Positions 1 through 4,509 of a stretch of DNA of 5,076 nucleotides are shown here, in pieces. This DNA is from Lawsonibacter sp. (GTDB lineage Bacteria; Bacillota; Clostridia; Oscillospirales; Oscillospiraceae). The notes beneath the pieces are model-generated. The model saw only the letters and a list, made by a program, of their open reading frames with translations. It did no database searches and had not been told where the DNA came from. Positions within the stretch are counted from its first letter, which is position 1, and each line of letters opens with the position of its first letter. A program made the position numbers and the translations under genes. Where the stretch lies: the NCBI GenBank assembly GCA_022798155.1, contig JAAWLY010000155.1, forward strand, positions 1 to 5,076. Reading direction: 5' to 3'.

Positions 1-62
1 GGTTTGCTGTCTCCTCTCTGAATGGTGTGTTGCTACTTCATTCTACCAGAGGAATGCAAACC
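1..62. repeat. Imperfect inverted repeat at window edge
   Basis: The outer arms GGTTTGC (1-7) and GCAAACC (56-62) are perfect reverse complements. Two inner pairs nest inside them in the right order: CCTCT (13-17) with AGAGG (48-52), and GAATG (20-24) with CATTC (39-43). The apical loop is about 14 nt. A T-rich stretch (66-73) follows on the plus strand, so this could be a weak terminator for a gene left of the window. It could also be an end structure of the decayed mobile element to its right. It touches position 1, so it may continue outside the window. The internal bulges are unequal and folding has not been computed. Confidence 0.4.
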
Positions 63-107
63 TTGTCTTTTTTATTTGCGCAACTTATTGTACCTTATCT
101 TTCCACT

Positions 108-268
108 TTACACCACTTGAAATTCGTCTACTTCTTCTATCATAAATTTCTCTTTGCAGAAACGCAGAAAGAGATTGAGGTTGATCCGATACCTCAGATA
201 ATTCGTGGGGTATACTTTCTAACCTCAATCTCAATCAAATACTCTCTAATAGCAGTCTCGGTTTTCAT
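108..268 (-). pseudogene. Decayed 5' fragment of a tyrosine recombinase gene
   Basis: Minus-strand reading begins at ATG 268-266, eight bases after a strong GGAGG (277-281). The first 24 codons read MKTETAIREYLIEIEVRKY, then TPRII, then a stop at 194-196. Shifting frame at about 195-197 restores sense: RYRINLNLFLRFCKEKF, then MIEEVDEFQVV, ending at a stop at 108-110. Joined, this resembles the N-terminal SAM-like core-binding domain of phage-type integrases (pattern K-Y-T-P-R-T-I-x-x-Y-R-x-N-L-x-x-F-L-R-F-C). About 55 residues remain of an expected 300 or more. The catalytic domain with its R-H-R-Y residues is absent, so no activity is expected. One lost base and one substitution around 190-197 would explain the stop and the frameshift. 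The family call comes from recognising the N-terminal pattern, not from a search. The fragment begins almost directly with this domain, so no arm-binding domain is evident. Confidence 0.6.
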
Positions 269-276
269 AACTTTTT

Positions 277-285
277 CCTCCTTTT
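277..285 (-). promoter_or_regulatory. Ribosome binding site of the recombinase remnant
   Basis: The minus strand reads AAAAGGAGG, with the GGAGG core at 277-281, followed by eight bases and the ATG at 268. A near-ideal Shine-Dalgarno site at ideal spacing supports 268 as a once-real start codon. It argues that the broken reading frame below it is a gene remnant and not chance. Confidence 0.6.
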
Positions 286-293
286 GCTGTGGC

Positions 294-375
294 AATGTAT
301 GTCACAACAGAAGAAGAATGTATGTCACAACAGAAGAAGAATGTATATCGCAACTCAAGCGACGCATATCATAAC
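294..375 (-). repeat. Array of four direct repeats, 21-23 bp period
   Basis: Two perfect 23-bp units lie head to tail at 294-316 and 317-339. A third unit at 340-362 matches 16 of 23 positions. A fourth, more degenerate core begins at 361 (10 of 15 positions). On the minus strand the four cores read, from the yebC side, GTTATGATATGCGTC, GTTGCGATATACATT, GTTGTGACATACATT and GTTGTGACATACATT. Conservation therefore rises towards the recombinase start at 268. The period is close to two helical turns, so proteins bound to the units would sit on the same DNA face. Likely roles are recombinase or regulator binding sites at the end of a mobile element. A simple replication-slippage repeat is the alternative for the two perfect copies but does not explain the two diverged ones. 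Confidence 0.8.
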
Positions 376-421
376 TGCAATTTTTGCTAGCTAAAAAGTT
401 AAAAATCCAACTGCATTTTTG
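373..421. repeat. Near-identical direct repeat pair downstream of yebC
   Basis: AACTGCAATTTTTG (373-386) and AACTGCATTTTTG (409-421) differ by a single inserted A and stand 22 bp apart. They lie between the end of yebC and the 23-bp repeat array. They could be duplicated sequence from insertion or excision of the neighbouring element, or AT-rich slippage. No function can be assigned from sequence alone. Confidence 0.45.
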
Positions 422-422
422 T

Positions 423-445
423 AAAAACCAGCTCTTTCTATCTGG
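423..445 (-). terminator. Weak candidate terminator after yebC
   Basis: On the minus strand, 11 bases after the yebC stop, CCAG (445-442) and CTGG (431-428) can pair around a 10-nt loop and are followed directly by TTTTT (427-423). The position and T-tract fit an intrinsic terminator, but a four-pair stem is short. Further T-runs follow at 416-420 and 401-405 (as A on the plus strand, minus TTTTT). I see no better terminator before the repeat array. Confidence 0.3.
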
Positions 446-455
446 AAAAGTAAGT

Positions 456-1184
456 TTAACCCTGATCCCAGTTGTGGTAGACGTTCTGCACGTCGTCGTT
501 TTCTTCCAGCAGGTCGATGAGCTTTTCCATGTTTTTGATGTCGGCCTCGTCGGTGAGAGTGACGTAGTTCTGGGGCACCATCTGCACGCCGGCCTCCAGG
601 AAGGTGTATCCCTTGGCCTCCAGGGTCTCAGTGACAGCGGCGAAGGAGTCGGGATCAGTGTAGACCTGGAATACCTCGTCGTCGGCCTGCATATCGTCAG
701 CGCCAGCCTCCAGGGCATCCATCATAACAGTGTCCTCGTCCAGGTCCTCGGCCTCGATGACGATGACGCCCTTCTTGTCAAAAGACCAGGACACGCAACC
801 AGTGGCGCCTAGACCCTTGCCGTACTTGTCCAGCAGGTGGCGGACCTCGGGGGCGGTGCGCTGGCGGTTGTCGGTGAGGGCCTCCACAATGACGGCCACG
901 CCGTTGGGGCCATAGCCCTCGTAGACCACGTTTTCAAAGCTGTCGGTGTTGCCAGAGCCCAGCGCCTTATCGATGGTGCGCTTGATGTTGTCGTTGGGCA
1001 TGTTGGCCGCCTTGGCCTTGGCGATGACGGTGGCCAAGCGGGAGTTGTTGGCCGGGTCGCCGCTGCCGCCGGTTTTGACCGCCACAATCATCTCACGGGC
1101 GATCTTGGTAAAAATCTGGGAGCGTTTGGCGTCAGCCGCCCCCTTGGTCTTTTGTATGTTGTGCCACTTGGAATGTCCGGACAT
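456..1184 (-). CDS. yebC: YebC/PmpR/TACO1-family protein
   Basis: The 242-residue product is full length for the YebC family. It opens with the signature MSGHSKWHNIQKTKGAADAKR, carries the helical N-terminal domain (about 1-78), the family motif YEGYGPNGVAVIVEALTDNR (88-107) and GATGCVSWSFDKKG (126-139), and ends in an acidic helical segment. The family was first described as DNA-binding regulators (PmpR, YebC). Later work places bacterial YebC and mitochondrial TACO1 at the ribosome, easing translation of proline-rich stretches, so a cytoplasmic translation-factor role is likely. The start at 1184 is supported by GAAGGGGAAG (1191-1200) six bases upstream and by the conserved MSGHSKW opening. 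A consensus-like promoter lies just upstream, so it can be transcribed alone. It is not next to ruvCAB, a common neighbour elsewhere. Downstream lies mobile-element debris. Confidence 0.95.
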   Translation of the reverse strand: MSGHSKWHNIQKTKGAADAKRSQIFTKIAREMIVAVKTGGSGDPANNSRLATVIAKAKAANMPNDNIKRTIDKALGSGNTDSFENVVYEGYGPNGVAVIVEALTDNRQRTAPEVRHLLDKYGKGLGATGCVSWSFDKKGVIVIEAEDLDEDTVMMDALEAGADDMQADDEVFQVYTDPDSFAAVTETLEAKGYTFLEAGVQMVPQNYVTLTDEADIKNMEKLIDLLEENDDVQNVYHNWDQG

Positions 1185-1219
1185 GAATATCTTCCCCTTC
1201 TAGTGTAATAAGCGGAGGT

Positions 1220-1248
1220 ATTATACCACCGTTTTTCCCAATTTGCAA
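1220..1248 (-). promoter_or_regulatory. Sigma-A promoter of yebC
   Basis: The minus strand reads TTGCAA (1248-1243), a 17-base spacer, and a perfect TATAAT (1225-1220). TG sits one base before the -10, giving an extended -10 element (TGGTATAAT). Transcription should begin near 1213, giving a leader of about 28 nt before the yebC ATG at 1184. The promoter lies wholly between the HD gene and yebC. No terminator hairpin is visible between those genes, so readthrough from the HD gene may add to expression. Confidence 0.8.
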
Positions 1249-1266
1249 GCCCTGAACGGCGTTTTT

Positions 1267-1848
1267 TCACTCCAGTGCCGCCACGGCCCCTTCAATGGCC
1301 TCCTCCTCAGCCTGCATGGCCTTCAAAGTCATATCCAGTAGCTTGTCCAGCTCCCAGTCCAGCAGCTGGGCCCCCTGGGCGATCACATCCCGGGAGCAGC
1401 CAGCGGCGAACTTCTTGTCCTTAAATTTTTTCTTCAGGGACTTCAGCTCCATGTCCGCCACGCTCTTAGACGGCCGCATCAGGGCGGCGGCGCCGATGAG
1501 GCCGGTGAGCTCGTCGCAGGCGTAAAGAACCTTTTCCATCTCCTGCTCCGGCTTGATATCCACACATTGGCCCCAGCCATGGCTGGCGGTGGCCCGGATG
1601 ATAGACTCGTCCACGCCGGCCTGGCGCATCAGCTCCTGGCTCTTGACGCAGTGCTCCTCGGGCCACATCTCAAAGTCCAGGTCGTGGAGCAGGCCCACCA
1701 CGGACCAGAAATCAGCTTCCTCCCCGTAGCCCAGCTCCCGGGCGTACCAGCCCATGACGTGCTCCACCGTGATGGCGTGGCGCAGGTGAAAGGGCTCCTT
1801 GTTGTATTGGGTCAGCAGGCTCCAGGCCTGCTCGTGGGTGATAGACAT
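1267..1848 (-). CDS. HD-domain metal-dependent phosphohydrolase-like protein
   Basis: The product is a 193-residue soluble protein beginning MSITHEQAWSLL. It has the HD superfamily metal-site pattern in order: H30 (in HAITVEHVM), H55-D56 (in GLLHDLDFE), H90 (in ATASHGW) and D112 (in YACDELTGL). The HD domain fills roughly residues 20-120. A lysine-rich patch (KSLKKKFKDKKF) and an acidic helical C-terminus follow. HD proteins of this type are predicted phosphohydrolases, but the substrate is unknown. The small single-domain form lacks a synthetase, GGDEF or helicase partner that would suggest one. An upstream in-frame ATG at 1887 exists, but AGGGGG seven bases before 1848 and the loss of a hydrophobic 13-residue extension favour 1848. 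A promoter lies upstream at 1899-1928. yebC follows after 82 bases under its own promoter. The fold is a confident call, the function is not. Confidence 0.88.
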   Translation of the reverse strand: MSITHEQAWSLLTQYNKEPFHLRHAITVEHVMGWYARELGYGEEADFWSVVGLLHDLDFEMWPEEHCVKSQELMRQAGVDESIIRATASHGWGQCVDIKPEQEMEKVLYACDELTGLIGAAALMRPSKSVADMELKSLKKKFKDKKFAAGCSRDVIAQGAQLLDWELDKLLDMTLKAMQAEEEAIEGAVAALE

Positions 1849-1855
1849 CAAAATT

Positions 1856-1861
1856 CCCCCT
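1856..1861 (-). promoter_or_regulatory. RBS deciding the HD-gene start
   Basis: The minus strand reads AGGGGG (1861-1856), then AATTTTG, then ATG at 1848. The spacing of seven bases is ideal. The alternative ATG at 1887 would lie upstream of this site, inside the terminator hairpin and only a few bases past the predicted transcription start, so 1848 is preferred. Confidence 0.75.
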
Positions 1862-1867
1862 GATGAT

Positions 1868-1901
1868 AAAAATAAGAGGATGGTCAAGCTATCCTCTTAT
1901 T
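1868..1901 (-). terminator. Intrinsic terminator of the degV-family gene
   Basis: A perfect 11-bp inverted repeat, AATAAGAGGAT (1871-1881) and ATCCTCTTATT (1891-1901), encloses a nine-base loop. On the minus strand the second arm runs into TTTTT (1872-1868), the layout of a Rho-independent terminator. It begins 24 bases after the degV-family stop codon. Its first arm overlaps the -10 of the HD-gene promoter. The symmetric repeat could also, or instead, be an operator. Confidence 0.7.
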
Positions 1902-1928
1902 ATGAACGCAAATAGATGATTTTGTCAA
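1899..1928 (-). promoter_or_regulatory. Promoter of the HD-domain gene
   Basis: The minus strand reads a perfect TTGACA (1928-1923), an 18-base spacer, and CATAAT (1904-1899; five of six). The -35 overlaps the TGA stop of the degV-family gene (1925-1927), and the -10 shares three bases with the terminator hairpin. Transcription should start near 1892, inside the hairpin's first arm, with a leader of about 44 nt. Confidence 0.7.
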
Positions 1929-2758
1929 TAGGCCACCACAATTCCGCCGTCGTAGGCGTAGACGCTGGTGACGCCGCCGGCCTCAGTGATAATGATGTGG
2001 GCGAACTTGCATTTGGCCTCTAACATGGCCTTTACCTGGAAGGCCCGCTCCAGACAGTTGCAGTGGCAGATAGCCAGCGTGCGGCCCACGTGGGCGGCAT
2101 CGGCGGCAATTTTGTCCACCATTTTGCTCAGCGCCTGTTTGACGGTAAGGGCCTGGCCCAGCTTACAGATTTCCCCCTCAGGGGTGGCGCCCATAAACAG
2201 CTTGATTTTCAGCGCCCCGGTGATGACCGACTGGAGCTTGGTAAGCCGGCCGTTTTTCCGCAGGTTTTCCAGGCTTTCCAGCACGAACATGGTCTGCATC
2301 TGGTAGATGAATTGTTCCACCTCGGTGACCACCCGCTTAAAGGGCATCCCGGCGGCGGCCAGGCGGTGGATGGCCATAGCCACCAGCAGCTCCCCGGCGG
2401 CGGCGGAGCAGGAGTTGAATACATGGACATTGACCTGGGGCTGCTCCTCCTCCAGCAGCAGGCGGGCCTGTTCGGCGCTGTTGTGGGAGCCGCTGAGCAG
2501 GGCGGAGAGGGTGACAACATAGACATCGTCTGCCCCTTGGTAGGCGTCCAGATAGGCCTGGGGGGAGGGACAGGCGGTGGAGGGGGCGTCTTCGCTCTGG
2601 CGCATCGCCCACAGCAGGTCCGCCTGGTCGAAGGTCTCGTCGTCCACGAAGGTGCTGCCGTTGGAGCGGATGGTCAGGGGCACCTTGACAAAGGCGGGGT
2701 CTTTCAGCATGGCGGGGGTCAGGTCGCAGCAACTGTCAACCACAATTTTAAAACTCAT
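1925..2758 (-). CDS. DegV family protein (fatty-acid-binding, FakB-like)
   Basis: The product is 277 residues, normal for DegV. It begins MSFKIVVDSCCDLTP, matching the family opening (I-V-x-D-S-x-x-D-L). It carries TLSALLSGSHNSAEQA (83-98), equivalent to the S-S-x-L-S-G-T-x-x-S-A ligand loop, VFNSCSAAAGELL (113-125) where the D-S-x-x-x-S-x-G stretch normally lies, and LRKNGRLTKLQSVITGALKIK (166-186), the hallmark R-L-S-K segment. DegV/FakB proteins bind one fatty acid and can present it to the FakA kinase for phospholipid synthesis. No fakA is in the window. The C-terminus (TEAGGVTSVYAYDGGIVVAY) lacks the usual H-T-G-P-G motif, and CHCNC (231-235) is an unusual cysteine cluster, so this is a diverged subfamily whose ligand is uncertain. 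The start is 2758, not 2767, because GGAG (2768-2771) abuts the earlier ATG. It has its own promoter and terminator. Confidence 0.9.
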   Translation of the reverse strand: MSFKIVVDSCCDLTPAMLKDPAFVKVPLTIRSNGSTFVDDETFDQADLLWAMRQSEDAPSTACPSPQAYLDAYQGADDVYVVTLSALLSGSHNSAEQARLLLEEEQPQVNVHVFNSCSAAAGELLVAMAIHRLAAAGMPFKRVVTEVEQFIYQMQTMFVLESLENLRKNGRLTKLQSVITGALKIKLFMGATPEGEICKLGQALTVKQALSKMVDKIAADAAHVGRTLAICHCNCLERAFQVKAMLEAKCKFAHIIITEAGGVTSVYAYDGGIVVAY

Positions 2759-2767
2759 GTATTTCAT

Positions 2768-2771
2768 CTCC
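2768..2771 (-). promoter_or_regulatory. RBS deciding the degV-family start
   Basis: GGAG (2771-2768) directly touches an in-frame ATG at 2767, too close to serve it. It lies nine bases before the ATG at 2758, a normal spacing. The protein family also begins near MSFKIVVDS, so translation most likely starts at 2758. Confidence 0.7.
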
Positions 2772-2804
2772 AGACGTGGTCTTTTAAATTAGATTCTATC
2801 AAAC

Positions 2805-2833
2805 AGTTTACCATACCTTTGGACAGATGTAAA
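2805..2833 (-). promoter_or_regulatory. Promoter of the degV-family gene
   Basis: The minus strand reads TTTACA (2833-2828; five of six), a 17-base spacer, and TAAACT (2810-2805; four of six) with TG one base before it (extended -10, TGGTAAACT). The predicted start is near 2798, leaving a leader of about 40 nt. The promoter lies downstream of the flavodiiron-gene terminator, so degV forms a separate transcription unit. Confidence 0.65.
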
Positions 2834-2942
2834 GGGCTAAATGTAAGAACCTGCATTTATAATCACAAAAGTCCTACGGGCATGTCCGCTGTGCCTTGCA
2901 GGGCGGAAAAAATTCCAATACTTTCGACTGGGGACGCGGGGT
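2834..2942. other. Unassigned part of the degV-flavodiiron gap
   Basis: The 227-bp gap between 2768 and 2994 holds the degV promoter on its left and the flavodiiron terminator on its right. The stretch between shows no convincing reading frame. Small symmetries occur, such as GGAAAAAATTCC (2906-2917) and TCCGC/GCGGA around 2885-2908 with about 13-14 nt between arms, but none is followed by a T-tract. I see nothing further that can be supported. Confidence 0.4.
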
Positions 2943-2981
2943 AAAAAGCGGGAGCCGCTTACCTGGAAAGCGACTCCCGCT
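2943..2981 (-). terminator. Strong intrinsic terminator of the flavodiiron gene
   Basis: The arms at 2947-2960 and 2968-2981 form a 14-pair stem around a seven-base loop and end in TTTTT (2947-2943) when read on the minus strand. The one imperfect pair (2955/2973) is G-U in minus-strand RNA but C-A in plus-strand RNA. The stem is therefore fully paired only in transcripts of the flavodiiron gene, whose stop codon lies 13 bases upstream. Confidence 0.9.
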
Positions 2982-2994
2982 GAGGATGGTTATA

Positions 2995-4347
2995 TTACTG
3001 CACCGGCTCAAAATCGGAGGCGGGACGGCGGCAGATGGGGCAGACGTAGTCCTCGGGGAGGGGGTCGCCCTCGTAGATGAAGCCGCAGATCTTGCAGATG
3101 AAGCCCTTGGGCTTCTCTTGGAGGGGTTCAGCCTCGGGGGCGGGCTCCTCGCCCTTGACAGAGGCGGCAATCGCCTGAGCCAGGGCTGTGATCTCCTCCT
3201 CCTGGCCGGGGGCCAGGGCGGACTTCAGGGTAACAGGGGCCTCAATGACCTCCATATTCTTCATGCTGCCCAGGATTTCGCCCATCAGCTTGCCGCTGGC
3301 GGGGGCCCAGGAGCCGTTTTGGATCAGGGCAACCTTCCGGTTTTGCAGGTTGTGGTGCTGAAGGTCCCGGAGCAGGTGCTCCATGGGGTCGAAGATGCCG
3401 TTATTATAGGTGGGGCAGGCAAAGACGATGTGGCTGTATTTGAAACAGTCGGACAGCACATAGGAGTAGTGGGTAACCGATACGTCGTGCATCTCCACCG
3501 GGACGCCCAGCTCGGTCAGGCGGCAGGCCAGGATGTTGGCGGCGGCCTCGGTGTGGCCGTAGATGGAGGCGAAGGGGATCACCACCCCCTGGACCTCCGG
3601 CTCGTAGGAGGCCCACTTTACATACCGGTCGATAATCTTGGAGAAGTCCTTGCGCCACACGGGGCCGTGGAGGGGGCAGATCATCTGGATATCCAGCTTG
3701 GAGGCCTTCCCCAGCAGCGCCATGACCTGGGGGCCGTACTTGCCCACAATGTTGGTGTAGTACCGCCGGGCCTCGTCCAGCCAGTCCCGCTCCCAATCCA
3801 CTTCGTCGGCGAAGAGCACGCCGTTCAGTGCCCCAAAGGAGCCGAAGCCGTCAGCGGAGAAAAGAATCTTATCGGTGGAGTCGTAGCTGACCACCACCTC
3901 GGGCCAGTGGACCATGGGGGCGGCCACAAAGGTGAAATTGTGTTTGCCGGTGGACAGGGTGTCTCCCTCGCCCACCAGTATGGCCCCCTTGGGGTCGGCG
4001 GCGTGGAACTGGCGGATCATGTTGATGGCCTTGCCGTTGCATACGATGCGGGCCTCGGGGTGGCGGAGCATCAGGTCGCCCAGGGTGGCGGCGTGGTCGG
4101 GCTCCATATGGTGGACGAAGATATAGTCCAGCTTCCGGCCGCCCAGGGCGTGGTCCAGGTTCTCTAAAAACTGGGTCTGGACCGCCCGGTCCACTGTGTC
4201 GAAGAGAACGGTCTTTTCGTCCAGCAGCAGATAGGAGTTGTAGGACATCCCCCGGGGAATGGGGTGGGCCGCCTCGAAAATGGGGTGCTGCCGGTCGTTG
4301 GCGCCAATCCAGATCAGGTCGTCGGTGACCTTGCGGGTACAATACAT
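2995..4347 (-). CDS. fprA: Flavodiiron protein (FprA type) with C-terminal rubredoxin domain
   Basis: This 450-residue cytoplasmic enzyme is predicted to reduce O2 to water and/or NO to N2O, protecting an anaerobe. The metallo-beta-lactamase-like domain (about 1-250) keeps every canonical diiron ligand: H80, E82, D84 (HHMEPDHAA), H147 (MVHWPE), D166 (FSADGFG) and H227 (CPLHGP). H85 is present as well. A flavodoxin domain (about 253-395) has the FMN phosphate loop ASIYGHTE (260-267) and the loops CPTYNNG (311-317) and QNGSWAPASG (343-352). A Glu/Pro-rich linker (399-413) leads to a short rubredoxin-like domain with C418-x2-C421 and C436-x2-C439, which probably feeds electrons to FMN. The pairs are only 14 residues apart, as in rubrerythrin-type rubredoxin domains, against about 29 in free rubredoxin. 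Start 4347 has AGGGAGG eight bases upstream. It diverges from trmD. Whether O2 or NO is preferred cannot be read from sequence. Confidence 0.95.
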   Translation of the reverse strand: MYCTRKVTDDLIWIGANDRQHPIFEAAHPIPRGMSYNSYLLLDEKTVLFDTVDRAVQTQFLENLDHALGGRKLDYIFVHHMEPDHAATLGDLMLRHPEARIVCNGKAINMIRQFHAADPKGAILVGEGDTLSTGKHNFTFVAAPMVHWPEVVVSYDSTDKILFSADGFGSFGALNGVLFADEVDWERDWLDEARRYYTNIVGKYGPQVMALLGKASKLDIQMICPLHGPVWRKDFSKIIDRYVKWASYEPEVQGVVIPFASIYGHTEAAANILACRLTELGVPVEMHDVSVTHYSYVLSDCFKYSHIVFACPTYNNGIFDPMEHLLRDLQHHNLQNRKVALIQNGSWAPASGKLMGEILGSMKNMEVIEAPVTLKSALAPGQEEEITALAQAIAASVKGEEPAPEAEPLQEKPKGFICKICGFIYEGDPLPEDYVCPICRRPASDFEPVQ

Positions 4348-4355
4348 AGGAAAAA

Positions 4356-4362
4356 CCTCCCT
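4356..4362 (-). promoter_or_regulatory. RBS of the flavodiiron gene
   Basis: The minus strand reads AGGGAGG (4362-4356), eight bases before ATG 4347. This is a strong site and fits an abundantly made protective enzyme. Confidence 0.75.
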
Positions 4363-4388
4363 TTCAAGCAGGAATTTTATCGTCCCAT

Positions 4389-4397
4389 ATCATAGCA
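4389..4397 (-). promoter_or_regulatory. Extended -10 promoter of the flavodiiron gene
   Basis: The minus strand reads TGCTATGAT: a -10 of TATGAT (4394-4389) with the TG of an extended -10 (4397-4396). No good -35 stands 16-18 bases upstream (TCGCAT at 17, ATCGCA at 18). Such promoters often rely on the extended -10 or on an activator. The predicted start is near 4382, with a leader of about 35 nt. Confidence 0.5.
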
Positions 4398-4455
4398 TAT
4401 TTTTCTGGAGAATGCGATAGGATTTTGTGAAATTTTCCAGTTTGCCGGGAATCCA

Positions 4456-4484
4456 TTGAAAAAAAGAAAAAAATCCCGTATAAT
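4456..4484 (+). promoter_or_regulatory. Strong sigma-A promoter of trmD
   Basis: TTGAAA (4456-4461; five of six), a 17-base spacer made largely of A, and a perfect TATAAT (4479-4484). Transcription should start near 4491, giving a leader of only about 19 nt before ATG 4510. It shows that trmD begins its own transcript here. Confidence 0.85.
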
Positions 4485-4509
4485 ATGCCGTGAGAAAGGC
4501 GGGCGAGCA

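Noticed and set aside
27..44. Inverted copy of the repeat core near the left edge (minus AATGAAGTAGCAACA)
   Set aside because: It matches the unit at about 10 of 16 positions only after a gap, which is within chance for AT-rich DNA.
76..83. TTGCGCAA palindrome
   Set aside because: A single 8-bp palindrome with no partner site or gene to regulate in the debris region.
27..374. 115-codon plus-strand open frame across the AT-rich left region
   Set aside because: It has no ribosome binding site of note, has low-complexity Phe/Ser/Leu content, runs through the tandem repeats, and is antisense to the recombinase remnant, whose frames read as a known domain.
294..375. CRISPR array
   Set aside because: The units are 23 bp head to tail without unique spacers, and no cas gene is nearby.
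2063..2944. 293-codon plus-strand open frame opposite the degV gene
   Set aside because: It is Gly-rich shadow sequence with no domain, and it runs over the degV promoter and start.
2896..4167. 423-codon plus-strand open frame opposite the flavodiiron gene
   Set aside because: It is the antisense shadow of a GC-rich gene: Gly/Val/His-rich, without a recognisable domain, while the minus strand encodes a full flavodiiron protein with all ligands.
4446..4478. CGGGA/TCCCG inverted repeat around the trmD -35
   Set aside because: Five-base arms separated by 23 nt of mostly A are expected by chance. There is no T-tract or known operator match.
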